This document shows, piece after piece, positions 42,624-51,626 of a stretch of 64,000 nucleotides of DNA. The translations under genes and the position numbers were made by a program. The number at the start of each line of letters is the position of its first letter. Positions within the stretch are counted from its first letter, which is position 1. This DNA comes from Peribacillus frigoritolerans (lineage in GTDB: Bacteria > Bacillota > Bacilli > Bacillales > Bacillaceae): positions 744,001 to 808,000 of the forward strand of contig NZ_SMZY01000001.1 of NCBI RefSeq assembly GCF_004358755.1, read 5' to 3'. Under the pieces are notes generated by a model. It saw nothing but the letters and a program-made list of their open reading frames with translations. It had not been told where the DNA came from and ran no database searches.

Positions 42624-43329
42624 CTAAATCAGCTAAAAATGTTTCACTCAATTCACTTCTGATCCGTGTAATATGCTGTTCGACAAGGGTTTTGGCCTGA
42701 GCCGCATTTCCCGAAGCGATGGCCAAATAGATTTCTTTGTGCTCATCTAGTGTATCTTGAGCTCGGGCTGGATCGGCGAGACGGTGGCGGCGGGTAGTGC
42801 GGATGGTATCTTCCATGTGCTCGGTCATTGTGTGAATCAGTTTAATAAATAAGGAATTATGAGTAGCATTTACAATAGCCAGGTGAAAGTGAAGGTCTGC
42901 TTCCAATCCTGCTTCCACATCATTTTTTGAAGCCGCCATTTGTTCGAGCGCTTTACGGATTTTTTCTAGGTCCAGAGAGGTGGCTCTTTGCGCAGCCAAA
43001 TAAGCTGACTCTGCTTCGAGGGCGCGGCGGAGCTCAAGCATTTCATAGATCAGATGGCTTTCAGCTTTCGTGATGACAGAAGATAATTCTTCTGTCGAAA
43101 GGGGAAATTCTGTTGATTTGATATAGCTTCCGCCGCCTCTGCGAATGTCGATTGCTCCCCTGAGCTCAAGCATCCGCAGAGCTTCTCTGATAGATGTCCG
43201 GCTTACGTTGAACCTGCTTGCCAGTTCACGCTCAGATGGCAGCTTATCGCCGGGTTTTAAATCATCTTTTTGAAAAAAATCTCTGAGCTGCTCCACGATG
43301 ATTTCGTATGTTCGTTTAGTTGGTTTCAA
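42610..43329 (-). CDS. GntR-family regulator, FadR/FCD subgroup
   Basis: Protein of 239 residues. Residues about 7-75 are the winged helix (LKPGDKLPSERELASRFNVS, then SIREALRMLELRGAIDIRRG); residues about 95-230 are an all-helical FCD sensor with the metal-site residues typical for carboxylate ligands (EADLHFHLAIVNATHN, TMTEHMEDTIRTTRRHR, DEHKEIYLAI). FCD regulators of this type respond to lactate, glycolate or other organic acids. It is divergent to the FAD dehydrogenase/BASS operon, and two TGGT-N3-ACC sites lie in the shared region. Start is TTG behind AAGGAG. Confidence 0.86.
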   Translation of the reverse strand: MKPTKRTYEIIVEQLRDFFQKDDLKPGDKLPSERELASRFNVSRTSIREALRMLELRGAIDIRRGGGSYIKSTEFPLSTEELSSVITKAESHLIYEMLELRRALEAESAYLAAQRATSLDLEKIRKALEQMAASKNDVEAGLEADLHFHLAIVNATHNSLFIKLIHTMTEHMEDTIRTTRRHRLADPARAQDTLDEHKEIYLAIASGNAAQAKTLVEQHITRIRSELSETFLADLGESI

Positions 43330-43354
43330 TGAACCTTCACTCCTTAAAGAGTTG

Positions 43355-43382
43355 TTGTATTTTTCAGATAATTGAGTATAAT
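43355..43382 (+). promoter_or_regulatory. Promoter of the FAD dehydrogenase/BASS operon
   Basis: TTGTAT (43355-43360), 16-bp spacer, TATAAT (43377-43382). Confidence 0.6.
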
Positions 43383-43388
43383 GGAAAG

Positions 43389-43419
43389 TGGTTAGACCAA
43401 TATAGTATTGGTAGTACCT
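43389..43419. promoter_or_regulatory. Twin FCD/GntR operators
   Basis: TGGTTAGACCA (43389-43399, perfect TGGT-N3-ACCA dyad) and TGGTAGTACCT (43409-43419, one mismatch). Centres are 20 bp apart, two helical turns, so two dimers could bind on one DNA face. Site 1 starts about 7 bp after the -10 box, where binding would repress. Confidence 0.65.
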
Positions 43420-43485
43420 ATTTCATCATTATAAACGATTTTTTGCAACCGATTACATACTTATTTTTTTGAGGGAGAGAGCGAA

Positions 43486-44877
43486 ATGAATGTAGAGATG
43501 GCGAATCTGGCAGAAGCCTTAAAACAAATCCTTCCTGAAAGTCAGGTTTCGATTAATCCGACAGTGAGGGAACAGCACAGCAAAGATGAATCGTATCACA
43601 CACCAAGTCTCCCTGATCTGGTCGTTTTTCCTGAAACGACTGAGCAGGTAAGCGAGATTATTAAACTAGCGAATGCATATCAAGTGCCCGTTGTGCCGTT
43701 TGGGCTTGGCTCAAGTTTGGAGGGACATGTAATTCCGTATGATTTGGGGATTACGATTGATTTTTCTCTTATGAATAAAATTCTTGAAGTAAGAGAGCAG
43801 GATTTCCTGGTTAGAGTCCAGCCTGGGGTTACGCGTTCACAATTAAATAAGGAATTGAAAAAATATGGACTGTTTTTCTCAGTTGATCCAGGTGCGGATG
43901 CAACTCTTGGAGGGATGGCTGCGACGAATGCGAGCGGGACAACCTCAGTCCGCTATGGTGTCATGCGTGATCAAGTGAGAGATCTGGAAACGGTTCTTGC
44001 AGACGGAACAATCATTCACACAGGAAACTTGGCTGAAAAATCTTCTTCCGGCTATCATTTGAATGGAATTTTCGTAGGTTCAGAGGGAACGCTTGGCTGC
44101 TTTACGGAGCTTACACTGAAGGTTTACGGCATTCCTGAGCACGTTATGGCGGCACGAGCCTCTTTTCCCACGGTCAATGATGCTGTTCAGGCAGTGGTCT
44201 CCATCCTGCAGGCTGGGATCCCGATCGCAAGAGTAGAGCTAGTTGATGAGCCATCCATGAAGCAGGCTAATCTGTACAGTGAAACAGACTATCTGGAAAA
44301 ACCGACTCTCTTCCTGGAATTCCATGGTAATGAAGCTGGACTTAGGCAGGACGTTGAGTTCACGAAAGAACTTGTAGCCGATTTGCATTGTGAACTCATT
44401 GAATTTGAAACGGATAATGCAGCAAGAAATAAGTTATGGGAAGCAAGACACCATCTGGCCTATGCGTATGTTCATGGATTTCCCGGGAAAAAGCTGATGG
44501 TGACAGATGTGTGCCTGCCTATTTCTGAGCTTGCAGGTGCAATACGCAAGGCTAGGAAAACCATTGATGAGCTCGGCCTTGACGGCGGGATCGTAGGACA
44601 CGTCGGCGACGGAAACTTTCATGTTCTTTTAATGTTAGACACTGCTGATCCTCTTGAAGTCAGCAAAGCAGATCAATTAAATGAGACGATCGTCCTCTAT
44701 GCGCTTGAACGCGGAGGAACATGTACAGGCGAGCATGGAGTTGGCGTAGGGAAAATGAAATATCAGGAAAAAGAGCATGGGGAAGCGCTGCGTGTCATGG
44801 AAAAAATCAAGCAGGCGCTAGATCCTCAAAATATCCTGAACCCAAATAAAATTGTCCGTATAAAAGGGGAGGGGTAA
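43486..44877 (+). CDS. FAD-binding 2-hydroxyacid dehydrogenase (D-lactate dehydrogenase/GlcD type)
   Basis: Flavoprotein of 463 residues with the VAO/PCMH domain (VPFGLGSSLEGHVIPYDLG, DPGADATLGGMAATNASGT, FVGSEGTLGCFTELTLKV) and the FAD-oxidase C-terminal domain (GIVGHVGDGNFHVLLMLD, GGTCTGEHGVGVGKMKY). The pattern is nearest to cytochrome-type D-lactate dehydrogenase; glycolate or other D-2-hydroxy acids are possible. No iron-sulfur partner gene follows, unlike the glcDF pair at 32-35 kb. A transporter gene follows 4 bp after its stop. GGGAGAG precedes the ATG. Probably repressed by the divergent GntR protein. Confidence 0.88.
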   Translation: MNVEMANLAEALKQILPESQVSINPTVREQHSKDESYHTPSLPDLVVFPETTEQVSEIIKLANAYQVPVVPFGLGSSLEGHVIPYDLGITIDFSLMNKILEVREQDFLVRVQPGVTRSQLNKELKKYGLFFSVDPGADATLGGMAATNASGTTSVRYGVMRDQVRDLETVLADGTIIHTGNLAEKSSSGYHLNGIFVGSEGTLGCFTELTLKVYGIPEHVMAARASFPTVNDAVQAVVSILQAGIPIARVELVDEPSMKQANLYSETDYLEKPTLFLEFHGNEAGLRQDVEFTKELVADLHCELIEFETDNAARNKLWEARHHLAYAYVHGFPGKKLMVTDVCLPISELAGAIRKARKTIDELGLDGGIVGHVGDGNFHVLLMLDTADPLEVSKADQLNETIVLYALERGGTCTGEHGVGVGKMKYQEKEHGEALRVMEKIKQALDPQNILNPNKIVRIKGEG

Positions 44878-44881
44878 TCTC

Positions 44882-45855
44882 ATGAAAGTACTGGAAGCCA
44901 TCAGCACCATAGCAGGAAAGTATTTTGCCGTTTGGGTCATTTGCGCCGCGCTTATCGCCTTTTTGATTCCCGATCCATTCCTTTGGCTGAACGGGTACAT
45001 TACAATTTTACTCGGCATTGTCATGTTTGGAATGGGATTAACACTCAAAGCAGTAGATTTTAAAGTAGTCGCAACAAAGCCGATTCCGGTCATCATCGGG
45101 GTTTGCGCCCAATTTGTGATCATGCCGTCAGTCGCATTTTTGCTGGCCTATGCGTTAAATCTGCCGCCTGAATTAGCAGCTGGATTGGTTCTATTAGGAT
45201 CTGTTCCTGGAGGCACGGCATCTAACGTAATGGTATATTTAGCAAAAGGAAATCTTCCATTATCCATTGCGATGACGTCATTATCAACGTTAATTGCACC
45301 TATTGCAACACCATTAATCTTACTGATGCTTGCAGGACAATGGATGCCGATTAATCCCATATCCATGTTCTTGTCGATCATTCAAGTCATTATCATTCCG
45401 ATTATTTTAGGGATTACGATCCGTAAATTTTTCCCGGCAGCTGTCGATAAAAGCATTACCGTGATTCCGCTGATCTCAGTGCTTGCCATTATTATTATTG
45501 TTTCCGCAGTCGTTTCTGCGAATGTAGACAGCATTGCTTCATCAGGACTTCTTATTTTCACAGCAGTCATACTTCATAACTCATTTGGGTTGTTGCTGGG
45601 ATATCTGACTGCAAGATTACTAGGACTTGATGAAGGAACAAGAAGAGCGATTTCAATCGAAGTCGGCATGCAGAATTCTGGGCTTGGGGTTGCGCTCGCC
45701 ACTGCACATCTAGGTCCGCTTGCTGCACTGCCAGTGTACTTGGAGCCGTTTGGCATAACATTTCCGGCCCGATTCTTGCGACCTTTTGGTCAAAGAAACC
45801 AGTTGTAGAGGACAATAAAGAGTGGTCTGAGCAGCCGGCAGATGTGAAAATGTGA
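44882..45855 (+). pseudogene. BASS-family (bile acid:sodium symporter-like) transporter, frameshifted near the C-terminus
   Basis: About nine membrane segments with family motifs FGMGLTLKAVDF, LLGSVPGGTASNVMVYLAKG and SIEVGMQNSGLGVALATAHL. In the first frame the protein stops at 45808 with an untypical end. From about 45735 a second frame carries the family C-terminus (AVWHNISGPILATFWSKKP) and stops at 45855. One missing A in CTGCCAGTG near 45733 restores LPSVLGAVWHN. So this is a true mutation or a sequencing error. BASS carriers move organic anions with sodium; here 2-hydroxy acids or pyruvate-like acids are likely, from the dehydrogenase in the same operon. Confidence 0.85.
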
Positions 45856-45868
45856 AAAAGAGGAAAGG

Positions 45869-45905
45869 AGCCATCTAATTCGTTTATGAATTAGATGGCT
45901 TTTTT
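45869..45905 (+). terminator. Terminator of the BASS operon
   Basis: AGCCATCTAATTC pairs with GAATTAGATGGCT, T-run follows. Confidence 0.9.
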
Positions 45906-46108
45906 AAATTAATTATAAATAAATATATTCTTAGTTAGAATAGTGTCCTTAATTTTTCAACCAGAAACAGCTCATTCTTTTAAACTGAGTGTGTAACACA
46001 GTTAAAACAGGCTATCTTATCATTAACGTTATCAATTTTTTACTGGAAAATTCATAATCAGTTCATATTTCTGATGTAATTTTATCTCATCACATAATGG
46101 AGGGATAA

Positions 46109-47017
46109 ATGATGAGTATTAAAAAGAAAAAAAAGAGAACCAAAATAGTTATAGGAACGATCATTGGATTGTTTGTAGCAGGAATCGCAGCAGCTCCGTT
46201 CATTATGAGGGGGGGCCAGGAAGTTTACAAAGAGGTTGCTGTAGAAACTGGCAATCTTTCTTCATACTACACTTTCTCAGGAACAGTTGCAGCAGAGAAA
46301 CGCGAGACTGTCAGAAGTAAAACAGCCTTACAAATTGGGGAAATGAAAGTGGAAACTGGGGATGTTGTTAAGAAAGAGGATGTCCTTCTTGAAACTTCAA
46401 ACGGCGAGGAGATAAAAGCTCCTATAGATGGAGAAATATCTGCCGTTTTTGCAGAGGAGAACGGCCAGGTTATGTCTGGAGCGGAGTTAATAGAGATTGT
46501 CGATTATGCCAATTTGCAGATGAGTATGAAGGTGGATGAGTATGATTTAAAAAGTGTTGCTGTGGACAAAGAAGTAAATGTCATCATTTCTGCCCTGGAT
46601 ATGGAAGTGAAAGGCGTTATTTCTTCCATTTCGAAAGAAGCAGCAAATGAAAACGGAGTGGCATTTTTCACCGCTATAACTGATCTTGAAGAAAAAGAAG
46701 ACATTCGTGTCGGGATGAGTGCAGAAGCCAAAATTCTGAATGAACGCGCATCTGATGTTCCAACATTGCCGATGGAAGCCGTTCAGTTTGACGGAAATGA
46801 TAACCCGTATGTCCTTATTCCAGTGAAAGATGGTCCTCCTAAGATAAAATCTATCAAAACTGGGATAAATGACGGTGATCATGTTGAAATTACAGAAGGT
46901 TTAAATATAGGAGAAACAGTTGCGATCCCTTCAGATGGACAGGCATCGGCCTCAGGCGGATTTATGCCGCCAAGACCTGAAGGCATGGCTCCCGGCGGCA
47001 TTCAGGGAGGGCAATAA
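46109..47017 (+). CDS. Adaptor (membrane-fusion) protein of a MacAB-like exporter
   Basis: Protein of 302 residues. A basic N-terminus and one anchor helix (IVIGTIIGLFVAGIAAAPF), then a compact lipoyl-like domain without a long coiled coil (LQIGEMKVETGDVVKKEDVL, APIDGEISAVFAEENGQVMS), beta-barrel and membrane-proximal parts (KSIKTGINDGDHVEITEGLN), and a Gly/Pro/Met-rich tail (GGFMPPRPEGMAPGG). It heads a run of six genes: adaptor, ATPase, permease, small membrane protein, response regulator and kinase. Role: couple the pump to the cell surface, most likely in export of or defence against peptides. GGAGGG precedes ATG. Confidence 0.8.
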   Translation: MMSIKKKKKRTKIVIGTIIGLFVAGIAAAPFIMRGGQEVYKEVAVETGNLSSYYTFSGTVAAEKRETVRSKTALQIGEMKVETGDVVKKEDVLLETSNGEEIKAPIDGEISAVFAEENGQVMSGAELIEIVDYANLQMSMKVDEYDLKSVAVDKEVNVIISALDMEVKGVISSISKEAANENGVAFFTAITDLEEKEDIRVGMSAEAKILNERASDVPTLPMEAVQFDGNDNPYVLIPVKDGPPKIKSIKTGINDGDHVEITEGLNIGETVAIPSDGQASASGGFMPPRPEGMAPGGIQGGQ

Positions 47018-47018
47018 G

Positions 47019-47705
47019 ATGAGTGAATCCATTCTTAGTTTAGAGAATCTTTCAAAATCCTATCAGGTTGGGGAAGACGAACAGGCTGTATTAAAAGCGA
47101 TTAATCTGGAAATTAAAAAAGGTGAATTCATATCTGTGCTTGGTCCATCTGGTTCAGGGAAATCAACGCTTATGAATATTGTTGGACTGCTTGATGAGCC
47201 AACAGCCGGCCAGTACTTTTTATCCGGCAAAAAGGTTGACCATCTCGATGAAAGTGAACTCGCAGGCATCCGGAATAAAGAAATCGGGTTTATTTTCCAG
47301 CAATTTCAGCTTCTTCACAGGCTGAATGCTCTTCAAAATGTAGAGCTTCCTCTTATTTATACTGGAATAGCTGCAAAGGAGCGGAGAAAGCGTGCTGAGG
47401 AAATGCTGATCCGTGTAGGACTGGAAGAGAAATTAAGGAATCTGCCCAATCAGTTGTCGGGAGGTCAACAGCAGCGGGTAGCCATTGCAAGGGCTTTGGT
47501 GACAGAACCCTCCATTCTTCTTGCTGATGAACCAACCGGAGCGCTTGATCAAAAGACCGGCCAGCAAATTATGATGCTCTTTCGTGAGCTGCATGAAGAA
47601 GGTAAAACGATTATCATGATTACACATGATATGGAAGTGGCCAAAAATAGCAGCAGAATCCTCCATATTTTAGATGGAGAGCTCAGCGAGGTGAAACCAT
47701 CATGA
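47019..47705 (+). CDS. ABC transporter ATPase, MacB/LolD type (YknY-like)
   Basis: ATPase of 228 residues with Walker A GPSGSGKST, Q-loop FQQFQLLHRLNALQN, signature LSGGQQQR, Walker B ILLADEPTGALD and H-loop ITHDMEV. The LLHRLxALxNVELPL stretch is typical for the MacB/LolD/YknY class that drives mechanotransmission pumps. The frame extends about 100 bp upstream into the adaptor gene, but GGGAGGG 7 bp before ATG 47019 (MSESILSLENLSKSY) fixes the start. Stop overlaps the permease start by 4 bp (ATGA). Confidence 0.92.
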   Translation: MSESILSLENLSKSYQVGEDEQAVLKAINLEIKKGEFISVLGPSGSGKSTLMNIVGLLDEPTAGQYFLSGKKVDHLDESELAGIRNKEIGFIFQQFQLLHRLNALQNVELPLIYTGIAAKERRKRAEEMLIRVGLEEKLRNLPNQLSGGQQQRVAIARALVTEPSILLADEPTGALDQKTGQQIMMLFRELHEEGKTIIMITHDMEVAKNSSRILHILDGELSEVKPS

Positions 47706-48874
47706 TTTTTGAGAATCTTAAGATGTCCTGGATGAATATTATCCACCATAAAATGCGTTCGTTTCTCACGATATTAGGCATCGTAATCGGGGTAGCGTCC
47801 ATTATTGCCCTCATTACCATTGTCAAAGGAGCAACAGGGGAAGTGACCGAACAGATGTCCTCTCTTGGTGCCGATAAAGTCACCGTGCAGGTGCAGGGAA
47901 CCGCCTTCAAGCAGGGATTGCTTAACAGTGATATAAAAGAACTTGAGGGATTAAATCATGTTTCAGGCGTTTCTCCTACACTTAGCGGAAAAAGTTCTAT
48001 CGTCTACTCTAAAAATGTAATGGAGGAAATTTCTATCCAGGGGAAAAATCAGGTCCATTTCCGTAAAACCGAAGATTTGGTTGAAGCAGGCAGAGCGATT
48101 AATAAGCTGGATATTGAAAACAAGAATAAAGTTGTTTTAATTGGAGCAGGGATTGTGAAAGAGCTCTTTTGGGGCAAGGATCCAATCGGTGAAAAGATGC
48201 AGATTGGCGGTGTGAACTTTCAGATTATCGGGACTCTTCAGGAATCGGACAGCTACTCCAATGAATCCACCAATGAAACAGTGATCATGCCATATACAAC
48301 AGCCATGAGATTTCTTGAAACTAAATCTATTTCTAATGCAGATATCTATATGGATGACTCCAAGTATTCAGAAGCGGTAACGAGCGGTGTGGAAAGGGTC
48401 GTGCATCAAGCCTTCAACTATAAAGATGAAGGATATTCGATCATGAATATGGGTGATATGATTTCTTCCATTAATGAAATTACCAGCATGATGACTCTTA
48501 TGCTTGGCGGTATTGCTTCTATTTCACTTGTTGTTGGTGGAATAGGAATTATGAACATGATGCTTGTTTCTGTAACGGAAAGGACCGCTGAAATTGGTCT
48601 TAGAAAAGCGCTTGGAGCAGAACCGAAAAGAATTCAGCAGCAGTTCTTATTTGAATCTGTTTTTCTTTCTCTTTTCGGAGGCCTTATCGGACTTTTGGCA
48701 GGAGTTGTGATAGCCTTTTTAGTCTGCAGCATAATGGGAACAAGTTTTTCCCTGTCCGCTTCTACGGTCCTTCTTGCAGTAGGTTTCTCAGCGGGGATAG
48801 GAATTTTGTTCGGATTTGCTCCGGCAAGGAAGGCTTCCAGGCTGCATCCTATAGATGCGCTGAGAAGCAACTGA
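47702..48874 (+). CDS. ABC permease, MacB/FtsX type (YknZ-like)
   Basis: Protein of 390 residues with MacB topology: one membrane helix near the N-terminus (FLTILGIVIGVASIIALITI), a large outside domain at about 45-270, then three helices in the FtsX domain (LMLGGIASISLVVGGIGIMN, RTAEIGLRKALGAEPKRIQQ, and the final GFAPARKASRLHPIDALR). It works with the ATPase and adaptor encoded just upstream. Substrate unknown; YknXYZ relatives protect against toxic peptides. Translation is coupled to the ATPase gene. Confidence 0.9.
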   Translation: MIFENLKMSWMNIIHHKMRSFLTILGIVIGVASIIALITIVKGATGEVTEQMSSLGADKVTVQVQGTAFKQGLLNSDIKELEGLNHVSGVSPTLSGKSSIVYSKNVMEEISIQGKNQVHFRKTEDLVEAGRAINKLDIENKNKVVLIGAGIVKELFWGKDPIGEKMQIGGVNFQIIGTLQESDSYSNESTNETVIMPYTTAMRFLETKSISNADIYMDDSKYSEAVTSGVERVVHQAFNYKDEGYSIMNMGDMISSINEITSMMTLMLGGIASISLVVGGIGIMNMMLVSVTERTAEIGLRKALGAEPKRIQQQFLFESVFLSLFGGLIGLLAGVVIAFLVCSIMGTSFSLSASTVLLAVGFSAGIGILFGFAPARKASRLHPIDALRSN

Positions 48875-48886
48875 TGGAGGTATGGT

Positions 48887-49300
48887 ATGTTTAAATCGAA
48901 ATGGTTTTACATTTGTTTAATTGTCCTTTCTGGGATAGTGATTGTTCTCTCTGTCTTGCCCGTCATAATGAGTCCTGCAGGTGAAGCGGGAACTGAAAGC
49001 CCTGCTGGTATCCCTCCTATGGCTAAGATGCCTGCAGGAGGACTCCCTCCTGTGCCTGAAACCACTGAAAGGGTCGAGGTTCAGCAATTTATGGAAGAAG
49101 TACAGAAGAATGGGGGATTAACTCCAGAGCTTGAAAAACAGGCAAAAGAAATGGGAATACCAGATCAAATGCTTGAAATGGCGGGAACTGCTGCACCTCC
49201 CAAAGGGTTGAACATTGTGCTTTCAGGCGCTATGATTATGGGTACTATTGTCATTGGATTCAGCTCATTCCGACTTTATAAACTGAAAAAGCACAGATAG
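48887..49300 (+). CDS. Small two-helix membrane protein of the exporter operon
   Basis: Protein of 137 residues, family not recognised. One helix at each end (ICLIVLSGIVIVLSVLPVIM and LNIVLSGAMIMGTIVIGFSS) encloses an outside loop rich in Pro, Gly, Ala and Met (PAGIPPMAKMPAGGLPPVPE) and an acidic helical part (FMEEVQKNGGLTPELEKQAK). The low-complexity loop resembles the tail of the adaptor in the same operon, so the two may touch. It lies 12 bp after the permease gene and before the two-component genes. Confidence 0.65.
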   Translation: MFKSKWFYICLIVLSGIVIVLSVLPVIMSPAGEAGTESPAGIPPMAKMPAGGLPPVPETTERVEVQQFMEEVQKNGGLTPELEKQAKEMGIPDQMLEMAGTAAPPKGLNIVLSGAMIMGTIVIGFSSFRLYKLKKHR

Positions 49301-49338
49301 AATAGGAAAAAAACAGGTACTTTACAGGCGGTGGAAGA

Positions 49339-50019
49339 ATGGCAACCATATTGGTTACTGAGGACGATGCAAATATAAGGCGGCTCATAAGAGATCACCT
49401 TGTTAATACAGGGTATCGTGTACTGGAATCATCTGACGGTGAAGATGCACTGAAAGTCATGGAAAGCCACCATATTGATCTATTAATTACGGATGTCATG
49501 ATGCCAGCTATGGACGGTTTAGAGCTGACAAGTGATTTGAGGAAATCCGGATTTGAATTTCCCATTTTGATGATTACTGCACTTGAAACATTTGAAGATA
49601 AGAAAAACGGATTCTCCTCAGGCGGTGATGACTATATGGTCAAACCGGTCGATATGGAAGAAATGCTTTTAAGGATTGCAGCTCTTTTGCGGAGAGCAAA
49701 AATTTCCGCTTCGAAAATTCTTGAAATAGGAAGCACTGTATTGAACCAGGAACAGATGACGATCACGTCTGGTGAAATGGTTATTGAATTGCCATCCAAA
49801 GAATTTCAGCTTCTTCACAAGTTGTTGTCAAATCCCAGAAAAATATTTACCCGGCAGCAGCTAATGGATGAAATATGGGGATATGATGTTCAAAGCAGTG
49901 AACGGACTGTCGATGTCCATATTAAACGTCTCCGTGAAAAACTTTCGGCCATAAAAGACTTTGAAATCGTTACTGTGTGGGGATTAGGGTATAAAGCAGA
50001 GAAAAGAGGCAATGTGTGA
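49339..50019 (+). CDS. OmpR-family response regulator
   Basis: Protein of 226 residues. Receiver domain (about 1-118) with the acidic pair in VTEDDANIRR, phospho-Asp in LLITDVMMPAMDG and Lys in MVKPVDM; winged-helix effector (about 130-223) with RQQLMDEIWGYDVQSSERTV and VDVHIKRLREKL, then VWGLGYKAE. It probably senses the exporter's substrate through the kinase encoded next and activates the operon. GGCGGTGGAAG precedes the ATG; overlaps the kinase gene by 4 bp (GTGA). Confidence 0.93.
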   Translation: MATILVTEDDANIRRLIRDHLVNTGYRVLESSDGEDALKVMESHHIDLLITDVMMPAMDGLELTSDLRKSGFEFPILMITALETFEDKKNGFSSGGDDYMVKPVDMEEMLLRIAALLRRAKISASKILEIGSTVLNQEQMTITSGEMVIELPSKEFQLLHKLLSNPRKIFTRQQLMDEIWGYDVQSSERTVDVHIKRLREKLSAIKDFEIVTVWGLGYKAEKRGNV

Positions 50020-51350
50020 AAGGTTTGATGTCCTCCATTTATGTCAGGTTTGTCCTTATTTTCATCAGCATTCTCATAGTATCAGCCCTGCTGTCATTGG
50101 GCGCCGTAACGGCTTTTCAGCTGGAAGATTTAAAGGGAATGGTCAAAGAACAGCTGGAAGACAAATTGACTGCTATTGATTCACTCGTCAGTGAAAAGAA
50201 AATTCCTCTTCAGGAAGCTATCCAGTATTTCAATGGGCAGGACCTTACAATTAAGGTGTTTAAGAACCGGGAAGAGTTGTCAAAGGCCGGACAATTTTCT
50301 GCTTTCAAGAGTGAGCTTGGGCAGCTGCAGCAGGGGATGATTGTAACAAAAGAATTAAAAAGCCGGCATCCTCTGCCCGTTTCTGCTGCTTTTCTCGAAG
50401 GACAGTATGTCATTATATTTCCTGACATACACAATAATCAGATTGTCAGGTTTCAAAAAACAGCACAAACGGTGCTCCTTACTGCAATTATTATGGGATC
50501 ACTACTGATACTGCTCTCGGTTTCTATGGTGGTTAAGCCCATTAAAGCTATTTCTAAAGCTTCAGTAGAAGTTGCAAAAGGGAATTTTAATATACACATC
50601 CATCAAAAGGGGAAAGATGAAATCAGCGACCTTGTTAAGAACTTCAATATTATGGTGCAGGAACTAAAATCAAATGAATATCTTCACAAAGAGTTTGTAT
50701 CCTCTGTCTCCCATGAATTCAAAACCCCGCTTTCCTCTATTCATGGATTCGGGAAATTGCTGAAAAAGAAGGACTTATCAATAAAAGAGAGGGAAGAGTA
50801 TACAGACATCATTATTGAAGAGAGCGAACGGCTGTCAAACCTGTCCTCCAATCTGCTGAGGCTCTCCAAGCTTGATCATCAGGCAGTTGCTCATAGAAGG
50901 GACACTTTTGAGCTTGATGAACAGATCCGCAGAGTCATTTTACTGCTGCAGGATCTGTGGGAAAATAAGAAAATTCAGTTGCGTGTGGAGCTTGAAAAGG
51001 TATCATTTACAGGAGATGAAGAACTCCTGCAGCAAATTTGGCTAAATCTCATGGTAAATGCCTTAAAATTCACTCCTGAAAAAGGGACGATTAAACTTAT
51101 GCTGGAAACTGGGGATGACCGGGTTTATTTCTCCATAACCGACAACGGAATCGGGATTTCAGAAAGAGACCAGGAAAGAATCTTTGAACGATTTTTTAAA
51201 GCGGAAAAATCACGCACAATGCCGGGCACAGGCCTTGGATTATCCATTGTCAAAAAAATCATCGAAATTCATGGCGGGAAAATTTCGGTGGTAAGCGAAC
51301 CTGGCAAGGGGAGTGTTTTCTGCGTAGAACTGCCTGTCGAAAAAAAGTGA
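50016..51350 (+). CDS. Sensor histidine kinase
   Basis: Protein of 444 residues. Two membrane helices (about 10-33 and 149-171) enclose an outside sensor of about 115 residues; HAMP linker (KPIKAISKASVEVAKGNFNI); HisKA with the phospho-His in SSVSHEFKTPLSSIHGFG; ATPase with N-box NLMVNALKFTPE, G1 ITDNGIGISE, F-box ERIFERFFKAEKSRT and G2 GTGLGLSIVKKI. It forms a pair with the response regulator encoded just upstream. GTG start overlaps the stop of the regulator gene; AAAAGAGG is 6 bp upstream. Confidence 0.92.
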   Translation: MKGLMSSIYVRFVLIFISILIVSALLSLGAVTAFQLEDLKGMVKEQLEDKLTAIDSLVSEKKIPLQEAIQYFNGQDLTIKVFKNREELSKAGQFSAFKSELGQLQQGMIVTKELKSRHPLPVSAAFLEGQYVIIFPDIHNNQIVRFQKTAQTVLLTAIIMGSLLILLSVSMVVKPIKAISKASVEVAKGNFNIHIHQKGKDEISDLVKNFNIMVQELKSNEYLHKEFVSSVSHEFKTPLSSIHGFGKLLKKKDLSIKEREEYTDIIIEESERLSNLSSNLLRLSKLDHQAVAHRRDTFELDEQIRRVILLLQDLWENKKIQLRVELEKVSFTGDEELLQQIWLNLMVNALKFTPEKGTIKLMLETGDDRVYFSITDNGIGISERDQERIFERFFKAEKSRTMPGTGLGLSIVKKIIEIHGGKISVVSEPGKGSVFCVELPVEKK

Positions 51351-51362
51351 TTAAATTAAAAT

Positions 51363-51392
51363 AAGGAACTCTTTCTTTTCTTGGAGTTCCTT
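51363..51392 (+). terminator. Terminator of the exporter/two-component operon
   Basis: AAGGAACTC pairs with GAGTTCCTT; the tail TGTCGTTCTTT is only moderately T-rich. Confidence 0.6.
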
Positions 51393-51626
51393 GTCGTTCT
51401 TTAATGATTACCTTACCGTTTCATTCAGCTTCTTGACCACATTATTGTCACTCACAATGGAAACTATATAAGCTTGAGAGAAAAAAGTTAACGATGCCCT
51501 TATTGTTTTCGGTTATAGGCCACATGAAGGTTTGCACTTGGTATTTTCATTTAAATTAGATTTATGAAGAGAAATTCTGCAAATAGAAAGCCCCCTTTAT
51601 TTCATATACACATCTATGAATCCAGG

